64,000 bases of DNA, from the NCBI GenBank assembly GCA_002354635.1, contig DELZ01000005.1, forward strand, positions 171,839-235,838. Direction: 5' to 3'. Positions 43,839 to 53,196 of the stretch are shown in pieces; within the stretch, counting starts at the first letter, position 1; each line of letters begins with the position of its first letter. Origin of the DNA: Sphingomonadales bacterium UBA2683 (GTDB lineage: Bacteria; Pseudomonadota; Alphaproteobacteria; Sphingomonadales; Sphingomonadaceae). The translations under genes and the position numbers were made by a program. The notes under the pieces are model-generated. The model ran no database searches. It was not told where the DNA came from and worked only from the letters and a program-made list of their open reading frames with translations.

Positions 43839-45107
43839 ATGGCGGCATCGCGACCTGCCAAGGCCACCTCACCCAATATCGCACTGGGCATGTTGCTGCT
43901 CGTCTATATTTTCAATTTCGTCGACCGCCAGATCCTTGCGATCCTCGCGGGACCGATCCAGGCCGACCTCGGGCTGAGCGATACCCAGATGGGGCTGCTC
44001 GGCGGGATTGCCTTTGCGGTGCTCTATTCCACTCTGGCCGTGCCGCTGGCCTGGCTCGCGGACAAGACAAACCGCAGCTGGGTGATCACCATCTCGCTGG
44101 CGGTCTGGAGCGGGTTTACCGCAATCACCGGCCTTGCGCAGGGATTCTGGTCGATATTTCTCGCGCGACTGGGCGTCGGCGTCGGCGAAGCGGGCGGCGT
44201 CGCGCCGTCCTATGCCGTCATTGCCGACCATTTCCCCAGCGAAAAGCGCGCCAGGGCGCTCGCCATCTATTCCCTCGGTATCCCGCTTGGATCGGCCACC
44301 GGCGTGGTCGCGGGCGGCTATATTGCCGCCACCGTCGACTGGCGGCTGGCCTTTTTTGTCGTCGGACTGTCCGGCTTGCTGATTGCGCCCTTTTTCAAAT
44401 ATTTCGTTCGCGACAAGGTCAAGAATACGGTCCCGGCTGATCAGCCAGCCATCCCCTATAGTTTCAAGGGCACAGTGGTCCTGCTGGGCAGAAAGCGCGC
44501 CTTCTGGTTTCTCGCCTTCGGCGCTGCATCCAGTTCCATGCTCGGCTATGGCATCGCCTTCTGGCTGCCCAGCCTGCTGCAGCGCAGCTTCGGACTGAGT
44601 CTGATCGACACCTCGCTGTTCTTCGGCGCGATCCTGCTGATTGGCGGGGTTGCCGGCGTGCTCGGCGGCGGCATGCTCGGCGACTGGCTCGGGCGCCGGA
44701 ACAAGGCTGCCTACGGGCTGGTGCCGGCAGCGGCTTTCCTGCTGGCGGTGCCGCTGTTCGCTGCGGGCATCATGAGCGGCTCTGCCACCCTTGCCTTCGT
44801 CCTGTTCCTGATCCCGCAAGCACTGGCCTATGTCTGGCTTGGCCCGGTCCTGTCCGCCGTCCAGCATCTGGTGCCGGCCGATTCCCGCGCCACCGCCTCG
44901 TCGCTGTTCCTGCTGATCAACAATCTCATCGGTATCGGCGGCGGGATATTCTTTCTCGGCGCCCTTTCCGACAGCCTCACGCCGATTTACGGCGAAGACG
45001 GACTGCGTTACTCCATGCTCTACTCGCTGGCCTTCTATCTCATTGCTGCCGCGCTGATGGCACTGGCCGCCAGGCCGCTGCGCAGCGAATGGATTGCAGA
45101 GGACTGA
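43839..45107 (+). CDS. MFS transporter (spinster-like)
   Basis: 422 residues, 12 hydrophobic helices. The N-terminus (ALGMLLLVYIFNFVDRQILA, then GLSDTQMGLLGGIAFAVLY) and GVGEAGGVAPSYAVIAD match spinster-type MFS permeases often found in sphingomonad degradation clusters. Inner membrane; probably takes up the substrate after the outer-membrane receptor, or exports a product. Confidence 0.93.
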   Translation: MAASRPAKATSPNIALGMLLLVYIFNFVDRQILAILAGPIQADLGLSDTQMGLLGGIAFAVLYSTLAVPLAWLADKTNRSWVITISLAVWSGFTAITGLAQGFWSIFLARLGVGVGEAGGVAPSYAVIADHFPSEKRARALAIYSLGIPLGSATGVVAGGYIAATVDWRLAFFVVGLSGLLIAPFFKYFVRDKVKNTVPADQPAIPYSFKGTVVLLGRKRAFWFLAFGAASSSMLGYGIAFWLPSLLQRSFGLSLIDTSLFFGAILLIGGVAGVLGGGMLGDWLGRRNKAAYGLVPAAAFLLAVPLFAAGIMSGSATLAFVLFLIPQALAYVWLGPVLSAVQHLVPADSRATASSLFLLINNLIGIGGGIFFLGALSDSLTPIYGEDGLRYSMLYSLAFYLIAAALMALAARPLRSEWIAED

Positions 45108-45131
45108 TCGGCGACCGCTGCCAACGCGATC

Positions 45132-46118
45132 TCAGTCGCGCATGATCGCGTTATATTTCAGCTTCTGCTTTTCCAGCGCGGCTTCGAATGCCTGCTCCAG
45201 CTTCGCCCGCATTGCCGGGAAGCCCTCGCGGTCGACGAAGGCCAGCGGATCGCCGGCCTGCTGACGCGCGCGCTTGTCCGCAAAGCCTGCAAATTCGGGA
45301 TGATTGGCCAGAAAAATATCGGGCTTCCAGTCCCTCGTCTTGGCGAATGTCGTGCGATAGTCATCGACAATCCCCTCATATTGGGGCGGGCCGACCAGCC
45401 GGTTGGCGGCGACCGTGGCGGAACAGAAGAACAGCGCCTGATAGGTTTCGCCGCCCTGCACGACCGGCATTGTCCAGGAGGTGCAGCCACGGCTGTGGCC
45501 CGGCGTGATTTGCGCGGTCAGCGAGACATTGCCCAGCGTCAGCGTCTCGCCGTCGGCAATGATCCGGTCGACTGCAACCGGGGGTGCGTTCATCGCGGCA
45601 TCATTCTCCGACCCCAGATAGAAGCCGCCTTCGAGCGCCGAACGGTCACCCGCGCTCGCGATCAATTGTGCGCCGGTCAGCGCCTTCAATTCCGCGAGGC
45701 CGCCGCTGTGGTCGAGATGGGCGTGGCTGTTGAGCAGGATTTTGACGTCTTTCGGATCAAAACCCAGCCTGCGGATCGCGTCGGCAACATATTGCCCCTC
45801 GCCGGGCATGCCGCCGTCGATCACGATATGGCCGGCATCGGTCGGGATGAAAAACATGCCCAGCCCCTCGGTTCCGACAAAATAGATACCGGCCTTGTTG
45901 TCGCCGATGATCCGGTAGGGGGTGACGGCGGCGTACCAGCCGGGAAAATTCTGCTGCCAGTCAAATTGCGCCGGAATCTCGTCATCAACGAGATTGGCGA
46001 TACTGTCCAGTACGTCGCTTTTGGCCGCTGCCGCCGGTGCAGGCGACCCTGCGGAATCGTGCGCTACCGGGGCGCAAGCCGCCAGCACCAATGCCATGCT
46101 TCCCGAAATCAAACGCAT
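45132..46118 (-). CDS. Class B3 metallo-beta-lactamase homologue, lipoprotein
   Basis: 328 residues. Zinc ligands in class B3 arrangement: HAHLDH (His132, His134, Asp136, His137), His208 (PGHSRGCTSWT) and His273 (NHPEF). Lipobox LAAC at Cys15 suggests membrane anchoring, and about 60 extra residues (including a Pro/Ala linker) precede the fold. The order of zinc ligands and the GHSRGCTSWT signature are typical of B3 enzymes. Whether it hydrolyses carbapenems or an endogenous substrate is unknown. Opposite orientation to the MFS gene (convergent). Confidence 0.82.
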   Translation of the reverse strand: MRLISGSMALVLAACAPVAHDSAGSPAPAAAAKSDVLDSIANLVDDEIPAQFDWQQNFPGWYAAVTPYRIIGDNKAGIYFVGTEGLGMFFIPTDAGHIVIDGGMPGEGQYVADAIRRLGFDPKDVKILLNSHAHLDHSGGLAELKALTGAQLIASAGDRSALEGGFYLGSENDAAMNAPPVAVDRIIADGETLTLGNVSLTAQITPGHSRGCTSWTMPVVQGGETYQALFFCSATVAANRLVGPPQYEGIVDDYRTTFAKTRDWKPDIFLANHPEFAGFADKRARQQAGDPLAFVDREGFPAMRAKLEQAFEAALEKQKLKYNAIMRD

Positions 46119-46177
46119 TTCTCTCTCCTTCGTCTTTCCCGTTTGCTAATGCGACAAAGCTGAATGCGCAATGTCTA

Positions 46178-46939
46178 CTATCGCCGGAAAAATCCGGCTG
46201 TTTGATCGTCCATCGGAAACATCAGCTCGATCCGGGTTTCACCCGCCTTTATATCCTGCACCGATCCGAATTGGGCGATCACCGAGAACAGCGACAGGCG
46301 CTCCTCGCCGACGCGAAAGATTGTCGGGATCACTGCCTGGTTGAGATCGATCGAGCCCATATCGACCTGCCGCACCCGCTCGTGCCCCGCCAGCCGTCCG
46401 GCCATTGCCGACAGCGTCTCGTCGCCGCCCAGTTCCAGTATCTCGGTGCGCAGGCGCGAGAGGGTCAGCACCGCGACCTCGTCCCAGTTCTCGATCAGGT
46501 CGAGCCCGGCGCAGGCGATCAGTATCTCGATCAGATTGGCCGGCCCGCCGGGCGCGGCCAGCGCGATGATCATTTCGGCACCCGTGTTGCTGGCCACGAT
46601 ATTCCAGTGCCGGTCGATGGCATAGCCGGGGAAGGGATCATGATGGTCGAGCATCGTCGCAATCGCCTGATTGACCGGTTCCAGTTCCGGTGCGTCGTCC
46701 GATAGACTGGGATAGACCGGTGCAAAACCCGCAGCATTGAGCGCCTGATTGGCGGCCGGACGGGGCAGCTGCAGCGCTTCCGACAGACGCAGCACCATCG
46801 ACCGGCTGGGATTGGCACGGCCCGATTCGAGAAAACTCAGATGGCGGGCCGACATCTCCGCCTCGAGACTGAGGTCGAGCTGGCTGAACCGGCGGACCTT
46901 GCGCCAGTCTTTCAGGATCGCTCCGAACTCCGACGGCAT
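46178..46939 (-). CDS. XRE regulator with MmyB-type ligand domain
   Basis: 253 residues. N-terminal HTH (FGAILKDWRKVRRFSQLDLS; SARHLSFLESGRANPSRSMV) and a C-terminal MmyB-like domain (FPGYAIDRHWNIVASN; TLSRLRTEILELGGDE). These regulators bind fatty-acid or similar ligands. I use the ATG at 46939; a longer start at 47002 exists. Divergent from the membrane protein at 47075. Confidence 0.85.
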   Translation of the reverse strand: MPSEFGAILKDWRKVRRFSQLDLSLEAEMSARHLSFLESGRANPSRSMVLRLSEALQLPRPAANQALNAAGFAPVYPSLSDDAPELEPVNQAIATMLDHHDPFPGYAIDRHWNIVASNTGAEMIIALAAPGGPANLIEILIACAGLDLIENWDEVAVLTLSRLRTEILELGGDETLSAMAGRLAGHERVRQVDMGSIDLNQAVIPTIFRVGEERLSLFSVIAQFGSVQDIKAGETRIELMFPMDDQTAGFFRR

Positions 46940-47074
46940 GACAATCTCCTTCAGTCTCTCCACAATATCCCTGACCCATAGCATGGGTCGCTCGCCATGC
47001 ACTTACCCGGGAGGTAATTGTTTCACTGATTACGCTGTGCTTTACCGGATAGGCAATTCAAACAGGAGAAGATC

Positions 47075-47497
47075 ATGTCACCGCAAGCCGCAGGCCGCTA
47101 TATCCGTATCGTCGGCAGCTTTTCCCTTCTGGTCGCTGTCGTGTTCGCCCTGGCCGGCGTCAACGACTTTACCGGCGCAAACGAGCTGTTCTTTCAGTTC
47201 GCGTCTGCCGGCGGCAATGGCGTGGGCGGGCTGGACACGGCGGAGGCGAAACTGGCGATGGCGATTGCAGGCGGTGTATTTGGCGGACTGATGGCCATGT
47301 ATCTCTTCATCACTGCGCCGGGTGTGGAACAGGGCAGCGACCTGATCCGCAAGGGCTCGATCTACACATTCCTGGTCTGGTTCGGAATCGACAGCAGCGC
47401 ATCGGTCGCGTCGGGCAACCCGCAGAATGTCATCCCCAATACCGTGTTTCTGGTCATCTATCTGACGCCGCTGTTGCTGGTAAAGCGCACGGCCTGA
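47075..47497 (+). CDS. Membrane protein of unknown function, 140 residues
   Basis: Four hydrophobic helices (about 10-30, 62-85, 92-105 and 118-135). No family recognised. It is divergent from the XRE/MmyB regulator, so it is a likely target. CAGGAGAAG precedes the ATG. Confidence 0.7.
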   Translation: MSPQAAGRYIRIVGSFSLLVAVVFALAGVNDFTGANELFFQFASAGGNGVGGLDTAEAKLAMAIAGGVFGGLMAMYLFITAPGVEQGSDLIRKGSIYTFLVWFGIDSSASVASGNPQNVIPNTVFLVIYLTPLLLVKRTA

Positions 47498-47540
47498 AAC
47501 CGCCGTGCCGGCAGCGCTCTAGCCTCCCCTGCTGCCAGCG

Positions 47541-48545
47541 CTAACCGCGTCCGTTCACATCCTTGACCCACGGACCGAAGGGCGAGTTGCCGAGCATCGC
47601 CACCTGGGTCTGCGCACTGACCTGGTTGATCCCGAGCTGCGGCTTGCCGCCCGGATGGACCGGCAGCCTCAGCGGCCGTTTGCCGGGCGCCATTGCGATC
47701 ACGTTCGCAATCGCCCGGGGAACATCCATGGGATCGGTGGACCCGCCGCTGTTGCGGAGTGCGCCATCGACCAGCGCCTGATAGGCGGCCTTGCGCTCGT
47801 CATCGGCCTCTTCCAGCATCGCCATCGTATAGCGATTGCCATTTTCCCAGATCCTGGTCGGATAGCCGCCCGGCTGGACAATGGTCACGTCGACGCCATG
47901 CGGGACCAGTTCATAGGCCATTTGCTCGCTCATCGATTCCAACGCGAACTTGGTCGCGCTGTACAGCCCCATGCCGGGCACCATCACCCGGCCGAGCTGG
48001 GAGGAGATATTGACGACCAGACCGGACTTTTTCGCCCGCATCTTCGGCAGCGCGGCGCGGGCGACCCGCTGGTAGCCCATGACATTGGTGTCGAACAGCA
48101 ACTGCATCATCGCCAGATCCTGCAGCTCGACCGGTGCGCCAGTGCCGATACCGGCATTGTTGACGACCACGTCGAGCGCGCCGCCATTGAGCCGTTCCGC
48201 CTCGGCGACAGCCTGGTCAACAGATTCATCCGACAAGACATCCAGTTCCAATATTGTGATATCAAGGCTGCGTTCGTCGGCAGTCTCGGCCAGCGCCGCC
48301 GCCTCTGCACGCGGCAGATTGCGCATCGTCGCGAACACTTTCGCGCCCTGTTCGGCATAGAATATGGCACCGAGATTGCCGAAGCCGGAGGAACAGCCGG
48401 TGACCAGCACGGCCTTGCCGGTCAGGTCCGGCGCCCTTTCGGCAGCGGCAGTGGCCGGACCGGCGGTCAGCGCAACCCCGGTGGCAGCGGAGGCCGCGAG
48501 CAGTTGCCGGCGATTGAGCGCTATCCTGTTATTCTTGTCAGCCAT
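47541..48545 (-). CDS. Short-chain dehydrogenase with Tat-like signal
   Basis: 334 residues. The N-terminus NRRQLLAASAATGVALTAG looks like a twin-arginine signal. The SDR core follows: LVTGCSSGFGN (cofactor loop), NNAGIGTG, catalytic Ser in ISSQ, Tyr-x3-Lys (YSATK). Most SDRs are cytoplasmic, so a Tat signal is unusual and would mean folding with its cofactor before export. Substrate unknown. Confidence 0.85.
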   Translation of the reverse strand: MADKNNRIALNRRQLLAASAATGVALTAGPATAAAERAPDLTGKAVLVTGCSSGFGNLGAIFYAEQGAKVFATMRNLPRAEAAALAETADERSLDITILELDVLSDESVDQAVAEAERLNGGALDVVVNNAGIGTGAPVELQDLAMMQLLFDTNVMGYQRVARAALPKMRAKKSGLVVNISSQLGRVMVPGMGLYSATKFALESMSEQMAYELVPHGVDVTIVQPGGYPTRIWENGNRYTMAMLEEADDERKAAYQALVDGALRNSGGSTDPMDVPRAIANVIAMAPGKRPLRLPVHPGGKPQLGINQVSAQTQVAMLGNSPFGPWVKDVNGRG

Positions 48546-48625
48546 GATGAGGACTCCTAAAAACCTAATTCGCTGCTACACTATCATATATTCCGCCGCA
48601 TAGTGAGACGGATTAACGGGAGAGT

Positions 48626-49453
48626 ATGATGCGGATTGCAAAGGCCAGCGCGGCGGTGGGCGCGATTGTCGAGGATATCGATGTCACGCGGCTGGACGAT
48701 GACGAGTTTGCGGCCATCCGGCAGGCTTTTCTGGACCATGGCGCGCTGTTCTTCCGCGAGCAGACACTCACCCCCGAAGCGCATATCGCCTTTGCCGAAC
48801 GCTGGGGGGCTATCGATTTCAACCGCTTCTTCAAACGGCGCGAGGGCTATCCCGAAATCGCCGAGGTTCTCAAGGAACCGGACCAGCAGCTCAATATCGG
48901 CGGCGGCTGGCACACCGACCACAGCTATGATGAGGCACCGGCGATGGGCTCGATCCTCTATGCGCTGGAAATCCCGCCAAGCGGCGGCGATACCTTGTTC
49001 GCGGGGATGGCTGCCGCCTATGATGCGCTGGATGACCTTATGAAAGAGCGGATCAAGGACCTGAAGGCACGGCACGGCAATGCCCATGTCTTTGGCGAAG
49101 AGAGTGCCTATCGCAAGGCAGTGGGCGACCGCTATACCAATCCGGATCAGGCAGGGCAGACCGCGGTGCATCCGGTCGTGCTGGCCCACCCCGATACCGG
49201 CGCGAAGGGTCTCTATGTCAATCCCGGCTTCACCCTGGAAATTGTCGATATGGAACCGGAAGAGAGCCGGGCCCTGCTGCAGCAACTATACGACCATATC
49301 CAGCAGGACCGCTTCCACCACCGCCATGTCTGGCGCGAGGGCGATCTGGCGATGTGGGACAACCGCGCGACCTGGCATTATGCGCTGAACGACTATCAGG
49401 GCCACCGCCGCTATCTCAACCGGATCACCATCGAGGGTGTGGCTCTGGGCTAG
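48626..49453 (+). CDS. TauD/TfdA-family dioxygenase
   Basis: 275 residues. Fe(II) ligands HTD (His96, Asp98) and distal His251 (WDNRATWHYALND), with the 2-oxoglutarate-binding Arg nearby (R261). The family couples 2-oxoglutarate decarboxylation to substrate hydroxylation (taurine, 2,4-D and related compounds). The sequence WHTDHSYDEAP is close to the TfdA/TauD motif. Substrate unknown. Confidence 0.93.
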   Translation: MMRIAKASAAVGAIVEDIDVTRLDDDEFAAIRQAFLDHGALFFREQTLTPEAHIAFAERWGAIDFNRFFKRREGYPEIAEVLKEPDQQLNIGGGWHTDHSYDEAPAMGSILYALEIPPSGGDTLFAGMAAAYDALDDLMKERIKDLKARHGNAHVFGEESAYRKAVGDRYTNPDQAGQTAVHPVVLAHPDTGAKGLYVNPGFTLEIVDMEPEESRALLQQLYDHIQQDRFHHRHVWREGDLAMWDNRATWHYALNDYQGHRRYLNRITIEGVALG

Positions 49454-49587
49454 CTGCATGCCTGCGATGAACGCCAATATTTATATTGGTACGGGACCTG
49501 CAGACGCTCGCCGCTACTCAAAATGCTACTTGCCGCCCGTGGCAGGAAACATAAGCCGTTGGCTCCCTTTACTCCCTCTTCAGGAGC

Positions 49588-50601
49588 TTGACCATCGCTA
49601 TCCAGAACCGCAGGGTCTTTATCAAACAGCGCCCCAATGGCATGCCCGTTATCGATGACTTCGGCATCGAGGATCAGACCATATCCGATATCCCGCCGGG
49701 CCATGTCGTCGCCAAGGTCGACACGCTTTCCATGGATGCCTGGATCCGGACAACCCTCAACGAGGAGGGAATGCACCGGACCGGCGATATCGGATCGACC
49801 ATCCGGGCGCTCGGAGTTGGACAAGTCGTCGAAAGCAGCAGCGACAAGCTGGCGGTGGGCGACTGGGTCTACGGCCTGATGTCGGCACAAACCCATGCGC
49901 TGCTGCCCGAAGCGGCCGCGCGTCAGATCAGCCCGGAAGAGGGCATACCGGCCAGCGCCTTTGCCGGACCGCTCGGCATCACCACCGGACTGACCGCATG
50001 GGTCGGACTGGTCAGCGTCGGGGAAGTGCAAAAGGATGACGTTGTGGTGGTTTCGGGCGCCGCCGGCGCCGTCGGGTCGGTTGTCGTGCAGCTGGCCAAG
50101 CAGCGTGGCGCCTTTGTCATCGGCATTGCCGGTGGTCCGGAAAAATGCGCCTATCTGACCGATACGCTCGGTGCGGATATTGCGATCGACTACAAAAACA
50201 GCAATGTCGGCGAGGCGCTGGCAAAGGCTGCGCCGGATGGCGTCAACGTCTTTTTCGACAATGTCGGCGGCGAGATACTGGACCATGTGCTCGCCAATCT
50301 CGCCCAGGCGGGCGCGCGCGTCGTGATCTGCGGCGCGATTTCGCAATATCAGAATCTCGCCGATGTGCGCGGACCGAAACTCTATCTCCGGCTGGCCGAA
50401 CGCAACGCGTCGATGCGGGGCTTTGTCGTCAGCCACCATGAACAGCGCTATCCGGAAGCGATCGCCGAAATCTCCGACCTGCTGCGCAGCGGCAAGCTGG
50501 TCCTGCCGGAACATGTGGTTGAAGGCATCGATCAGTTTCCCGAAGCCCTGTTCATGCTGTTCAACGGCAAGCATCTCGGAAATCTGGTCGTCCGTCCCTG
50601 A
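49588..50601 (+). CDS. NADPH-dependent MDR oxidoreductase (CurA-like)
   Basis: 337 residues. A TTG start at 49588 follows CAGGAGC, 1 base apart, so the start is uncertain; the next ATG (49642) would remove the first 18 residues. No zinc cysteines. The nucleotide-binding core VVVSGAAGAVGSVVVQLAKQ and NVGGEILDHVL are typical of NADP-dependent quinone or alkenal reductases. It lies 134 bases after the TauD gene, same strand. Confidence 0.85.
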   Translation: MTIAIQNRRVFIKQRPNGMPVIDDFGIEDQTISDIPPGHVVAKVDTLSMDAWIRTTLNEEGMHRTGDIGSTIRALGVGQVVESSSDKLAVGDWVYGLMSAQTHALLPEAAARQISPEEGIPASAFAGPLGITTGLTAWVGLVSVGEVQKDDVVVVSGAAGAVGSVVVQLAKQRGAFVIGIAGGPEKCAYLTDTLGADIAIDYKNSNVGEALAKAAPDGVNVFFDNVGGEILDHVLANLAQAGARVVICGAISQYQNLADVRGPKLYLRLAERNASMRGFVVSHHEQRYPEAIAEISDLLRSGKLVLPEHVVEGIDQFPEALFMLFNGKHLGNLVVRP

Positions 50602-50627
50602 TATCCCTTATCGGACAGGAAACGGCA

Positions 50628-51533
50628 TCACGGTATCATGAACCTTGCGGTGTTTCGATAATAGGACGCAATCGGTTTGCCGTTTTGGTCCCGAGCCGGC
50701 TGAAATTTGGCCCGCTTCATCAGCGATCGGCAAACGACATCGTCAAAAGCCTTGGGTCGCGTGGATTGTTGGATATAGCAGGCGGTTGCATCACCTTTTT
50801 CATCCACGCTCATGCGAAAATGGACGATTGCCTCTTTCCCTCTGGCGATCATGCCGCGGGGATAGTCATTGGCATTGACCCACCGGCCGGGATTGCCATC
50901 CGGCCGCGCAAGCGCTGAAAGATGGCGATGTTTTTCGACGTCAATGCCCCAATGGGTCATCAGCTCATCCTGACAGGCAGAGAGAGCCGCGAGAGGTTTG
51001 TCCATCGCACCGAGTTTCAGGATCACCGGTCGCGACAAAGGGCGCCCTATGGTCAGTTCGGTAACTGCCGCTTTGCGTTCATCACTGATCGGTGGCAAAA
51101 TAAATGCCCCCTTCTCGGAGTTTTCCATTTTTTCTCGTTCGCCTTCGGTAAGAGGCGCGATCCGCATCTGGCCAGCAAATACAAGTGCGGACTTTCCATC
51201 GCCCATAATGCCAGGGGCAAAACCGTGTTCCTGCTCTGCCTCCGTAGGGCCGAACCGGATGGAAGCGGGTCTTGTCGCACGCTTCAGGGCGACTGGCTTA
51301 CCGGCAACCGTCAGTTGGAACTGGTCACCCGGAGCAAATCTGTTAAAAATCAACACGACCGTGTCTTCTTTGGTCCCAAATTGGCGAAGCAACCTGCAAC
51401 TATCGTCAGCATAATCGACAGTCCAATTCGAACCGGGTTCAAGCGATACAGGCTGCCGTTCCGCCGCAGTCGCCATTGTGTTTGCCACGCAACCGCAAAA
51501 CAGGATCATCAGTTTGAGCATCGGACATTTCAT
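50628..51533 (-). CDS. Exported protein with TonB-type C-terminal domain
   Basis: 301 residues from MKCPMLKLMILFCGCVANTM. A hydrophobic N-terminus, a long middle part of unknown fold (with repeats of charged beta-like segments) and a C-terminal domain with TonB features (IVHFRMSVDEKGDATACYIQ; KRAKFQPARDQNGKP). It has no Pro-rich spacer, so it is not a classical TonB. Function unknown. Confidence 0.7.
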   Translation of the reverse strand: MKCPMLKLMILFCGCVANTMATAAERQPVSLEPGSNWTVDYADDSCRLLRQFGTKEDTVVLIFNRFAPGDQFQLTVAGKPVALKRATRPASIRFGPTEAEQEHGFAPGIMGDGKSALVFAGQMRIAPLTEGEREKMENSEKGAFILPPISDERKAAVTELTIGRPLSRPVILKLGAMDKPLAALSACQDELMTHWGIDVEKHRHLSALARPDGNPGRWVNANDYPRGMIARGKEAIVHFRMSVDEKGDATACYIQQSTRPKAFDDVVCRSLMKRAKFQPARDQNGKPIASYYRNTARFMIP

Positions 51534-51620
51534 ATGGTCAGGATAAGCAGCACGAGATTCATTGCAACATGCTTTCAATCTCGCGCGCGCGGGCCGGATT
51601 GGAACAGGACGGCAATCACG

Positions 51621-52688
51621 CTATGCCGCCGGGAATTTCGCCCGGGTGCGGTTGGCAAAAGCGACCAGCGACAGCATCACCGGCACTTCCACCAGCACAC
51701 CCACAACCGTGGCAAGCGCCGCGCCGCTGCCCAGGCCAAAGACACCGATCGCCACAGCCACGGCCAGCTCGAAGAAATTGGAGGTGCCGATCAACGCGCA
51801 GGGCGCCGCGACATTATGTGGTACTTTCCAGGCCCATGCGGCAGCATAGCTGACCAGGAATATGCCGTAGCTCTGGATGATGATCGGCACCGCGATCAGG
51901 GCGATCAGCAACGGCTGGGTGACGATGGTCTGCGCCTGGAAGGCAAAGAGCAGCACGACCGTGCACAACAGCCCCAGAACGGACAGCGGCTTGATCCGTC
52001 CGGTAAAGGTGGTGATCGCCGCCTCCCCGGCGGCAGACCGGACCAGCAACGCCCGGCGGGTCAGCGCCCCGGCGACCAGCGGGATCACGACATAGAGCAG
52101 CACCGAGAGCAGCAGCGTTTCCCAGGGCACGGCGATGTCGGTGACCCCGAGCAGCACCGCCACGATCGGCGCGAAGGCAAAGATCATGATGATGTCGTTC
52201 ACCGAAACCTGGACCAGCGTGTAGGCGGGATCGCCCCTGGTCATCTGCGACCAGACAAAGACCATCGCCGTGCACGGGGCAGCGCCGAGCAGAATCAGGC
52301 CGGCAATATATTGCTGGGCGTCATCCGGCGAAATCAGGCTCGCGAAGAAATATTCGAAAAACAGCACCGCCAGAGCGGCCATGGTGAACGGCTTGACCAG
52401 CCAGTTGACGATCACCGTGATCAGCAGGCCCTTGGGCTTGTCGCCGATATGCCGCAGGCTGGCAAAATCGACGCCGACCATCATCGGGTAGATCATCGCC
52501 CAGATCAGCACTGCGACCACCAGATTGACCGAGGCATATTCCAGCCCGGCCAGTATCCCGACCGCGCCGGGCGCGATATTGCCGATCACCATGCCCGCCA
52601 GTATCGCGCTCGCGACCCAGAGCGACAGCCATTTTTCGAACAGGCCCAGCCCCGCATCAGCGGCCGTTGAAAGCGATTGCTCTGCCAT
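51621..52688 (-). CDS. arsB: ACR3-type arsenite efflux permease
   Basis: 355 residues with ten hydrophobic helices and the conserved cysteine in LLGAAPCTAMVFVW; the family core ALIGTSNFFELAVA is present. It extrudes arsenite through the inner membrane. It is in the order arsR-arsI-ACR3 on the minus strand. The symbol ACR3 is often used for this type. Confidence 0.94.
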   Translation of the reverse strand: MAEQSLSTAADAGLGLFEKWLSLWVASAILAGMVIGNIAPGAVGILAGLEYASVNLVVAVLIWAMIYPMMVGVDFASLRHIGDKPKGLLITVIVNWLVKPFTMAALAVLFFEYFFASLISPDDAQQYIAGLILLGAAPCTAMVFVWSQMTRGDPAYTLVQVSVNDIIMIFAFAPIVAVLLGVTDIAVPWETLLLSVLLYVVIPLVAGALTRRALLVRSAAGEAAITTFTGRIKPLSVLGLLCTVVLLFAFQAQTIVTQPLLIALIAVPIIIQSYGIFLVSYAAAWAWKVPHNVAAPCALIGTSNFFELAVAVAIGVFGLGSGAALATVVGVLVEVPVMLSLVAFANRTRAKFPAA

Positions 52689-52740
52689 TGTTCAGGGCCC
52701 TATTTTAAAGACATCAAGAAAAACCAGCCGGCCTTTCAGC

Positions 52741-53196
52741 TCATCCGGCCGATACGGCCGAAGGCGTGCAGCAGCTGCTTTCCGACGCATTGGCCGAGAC
52801 CGCAGACAATGTCGGCCCCTCGCCATAATCCACCGATTCACCGTTGGTATAGAAAGCCTCCCAGACGACTCCGTCCGGATCGGCAATCCAGCTCTTTTCC
52901 GACTTGGCATAGCAGCAGGTGGTCTGGCCCTCTTCGAGCACCGGTGCATCGGCGCTGCGGAGGCGGCTGAAGACCTGCTGCAACTCGTCCGGGTTTTCGG
53001 CCTGGATGCCGAGATGCTCGATGCCCCTGGTCGCGTGCTTTTCCGACGAGATCGCAAAATTGACCCGCGGATCGTCGAGCATCCATTTGGCATAGTCGTC
53101 CTTTGTCACCGTCGGTTCGGTATCGAACAGGGTGGAATAGAATTGGATCGAGGCGGCGAGATCGGCGACGCCGACGTGGATATGCATGCGCTTCAT
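52741..53196 (-). CDS. arsI: ArsI/CadI-type vicinal-oxygen-chelate protein
   Basis: 151 residues. VOC-fold with metal His in HIHVGVADL and GIEHLGIQ, a CC pair in EEGQTTCCYAKSEKSW, Glu in VVWEAFYT, and another CC at the C-terminus (SSCCTP). This is the ArsI C-As lyase / CadI pattern: it can demethylate methylarsenite with iron and oxygen. It overlaps arsR by 4 bases. Confidence 0.85.
   Translation of the reverse strand: MKRMHIHVGVADLAASIQFYSTLFDTEPTVTKDDYAKWMLDDPRVNFAISSEKHATRGIEHLGIQAENPDELQQVFSRLRSADAPVLEEGQTTCCYAKSEKSWIADPDGVVWEAFYTNGESVDYGEGPTLSAVSANASESSCCTPSAVSAG

Noticed and set aside
50922..52670. Long plus-strand open frame opposite the TonB-like and ACR3 genes
   Set aside because: Charged, repetitive His/Arg/Asp/Gln-rich composition and full overlap with real genes on the other strand; a shadow frame.
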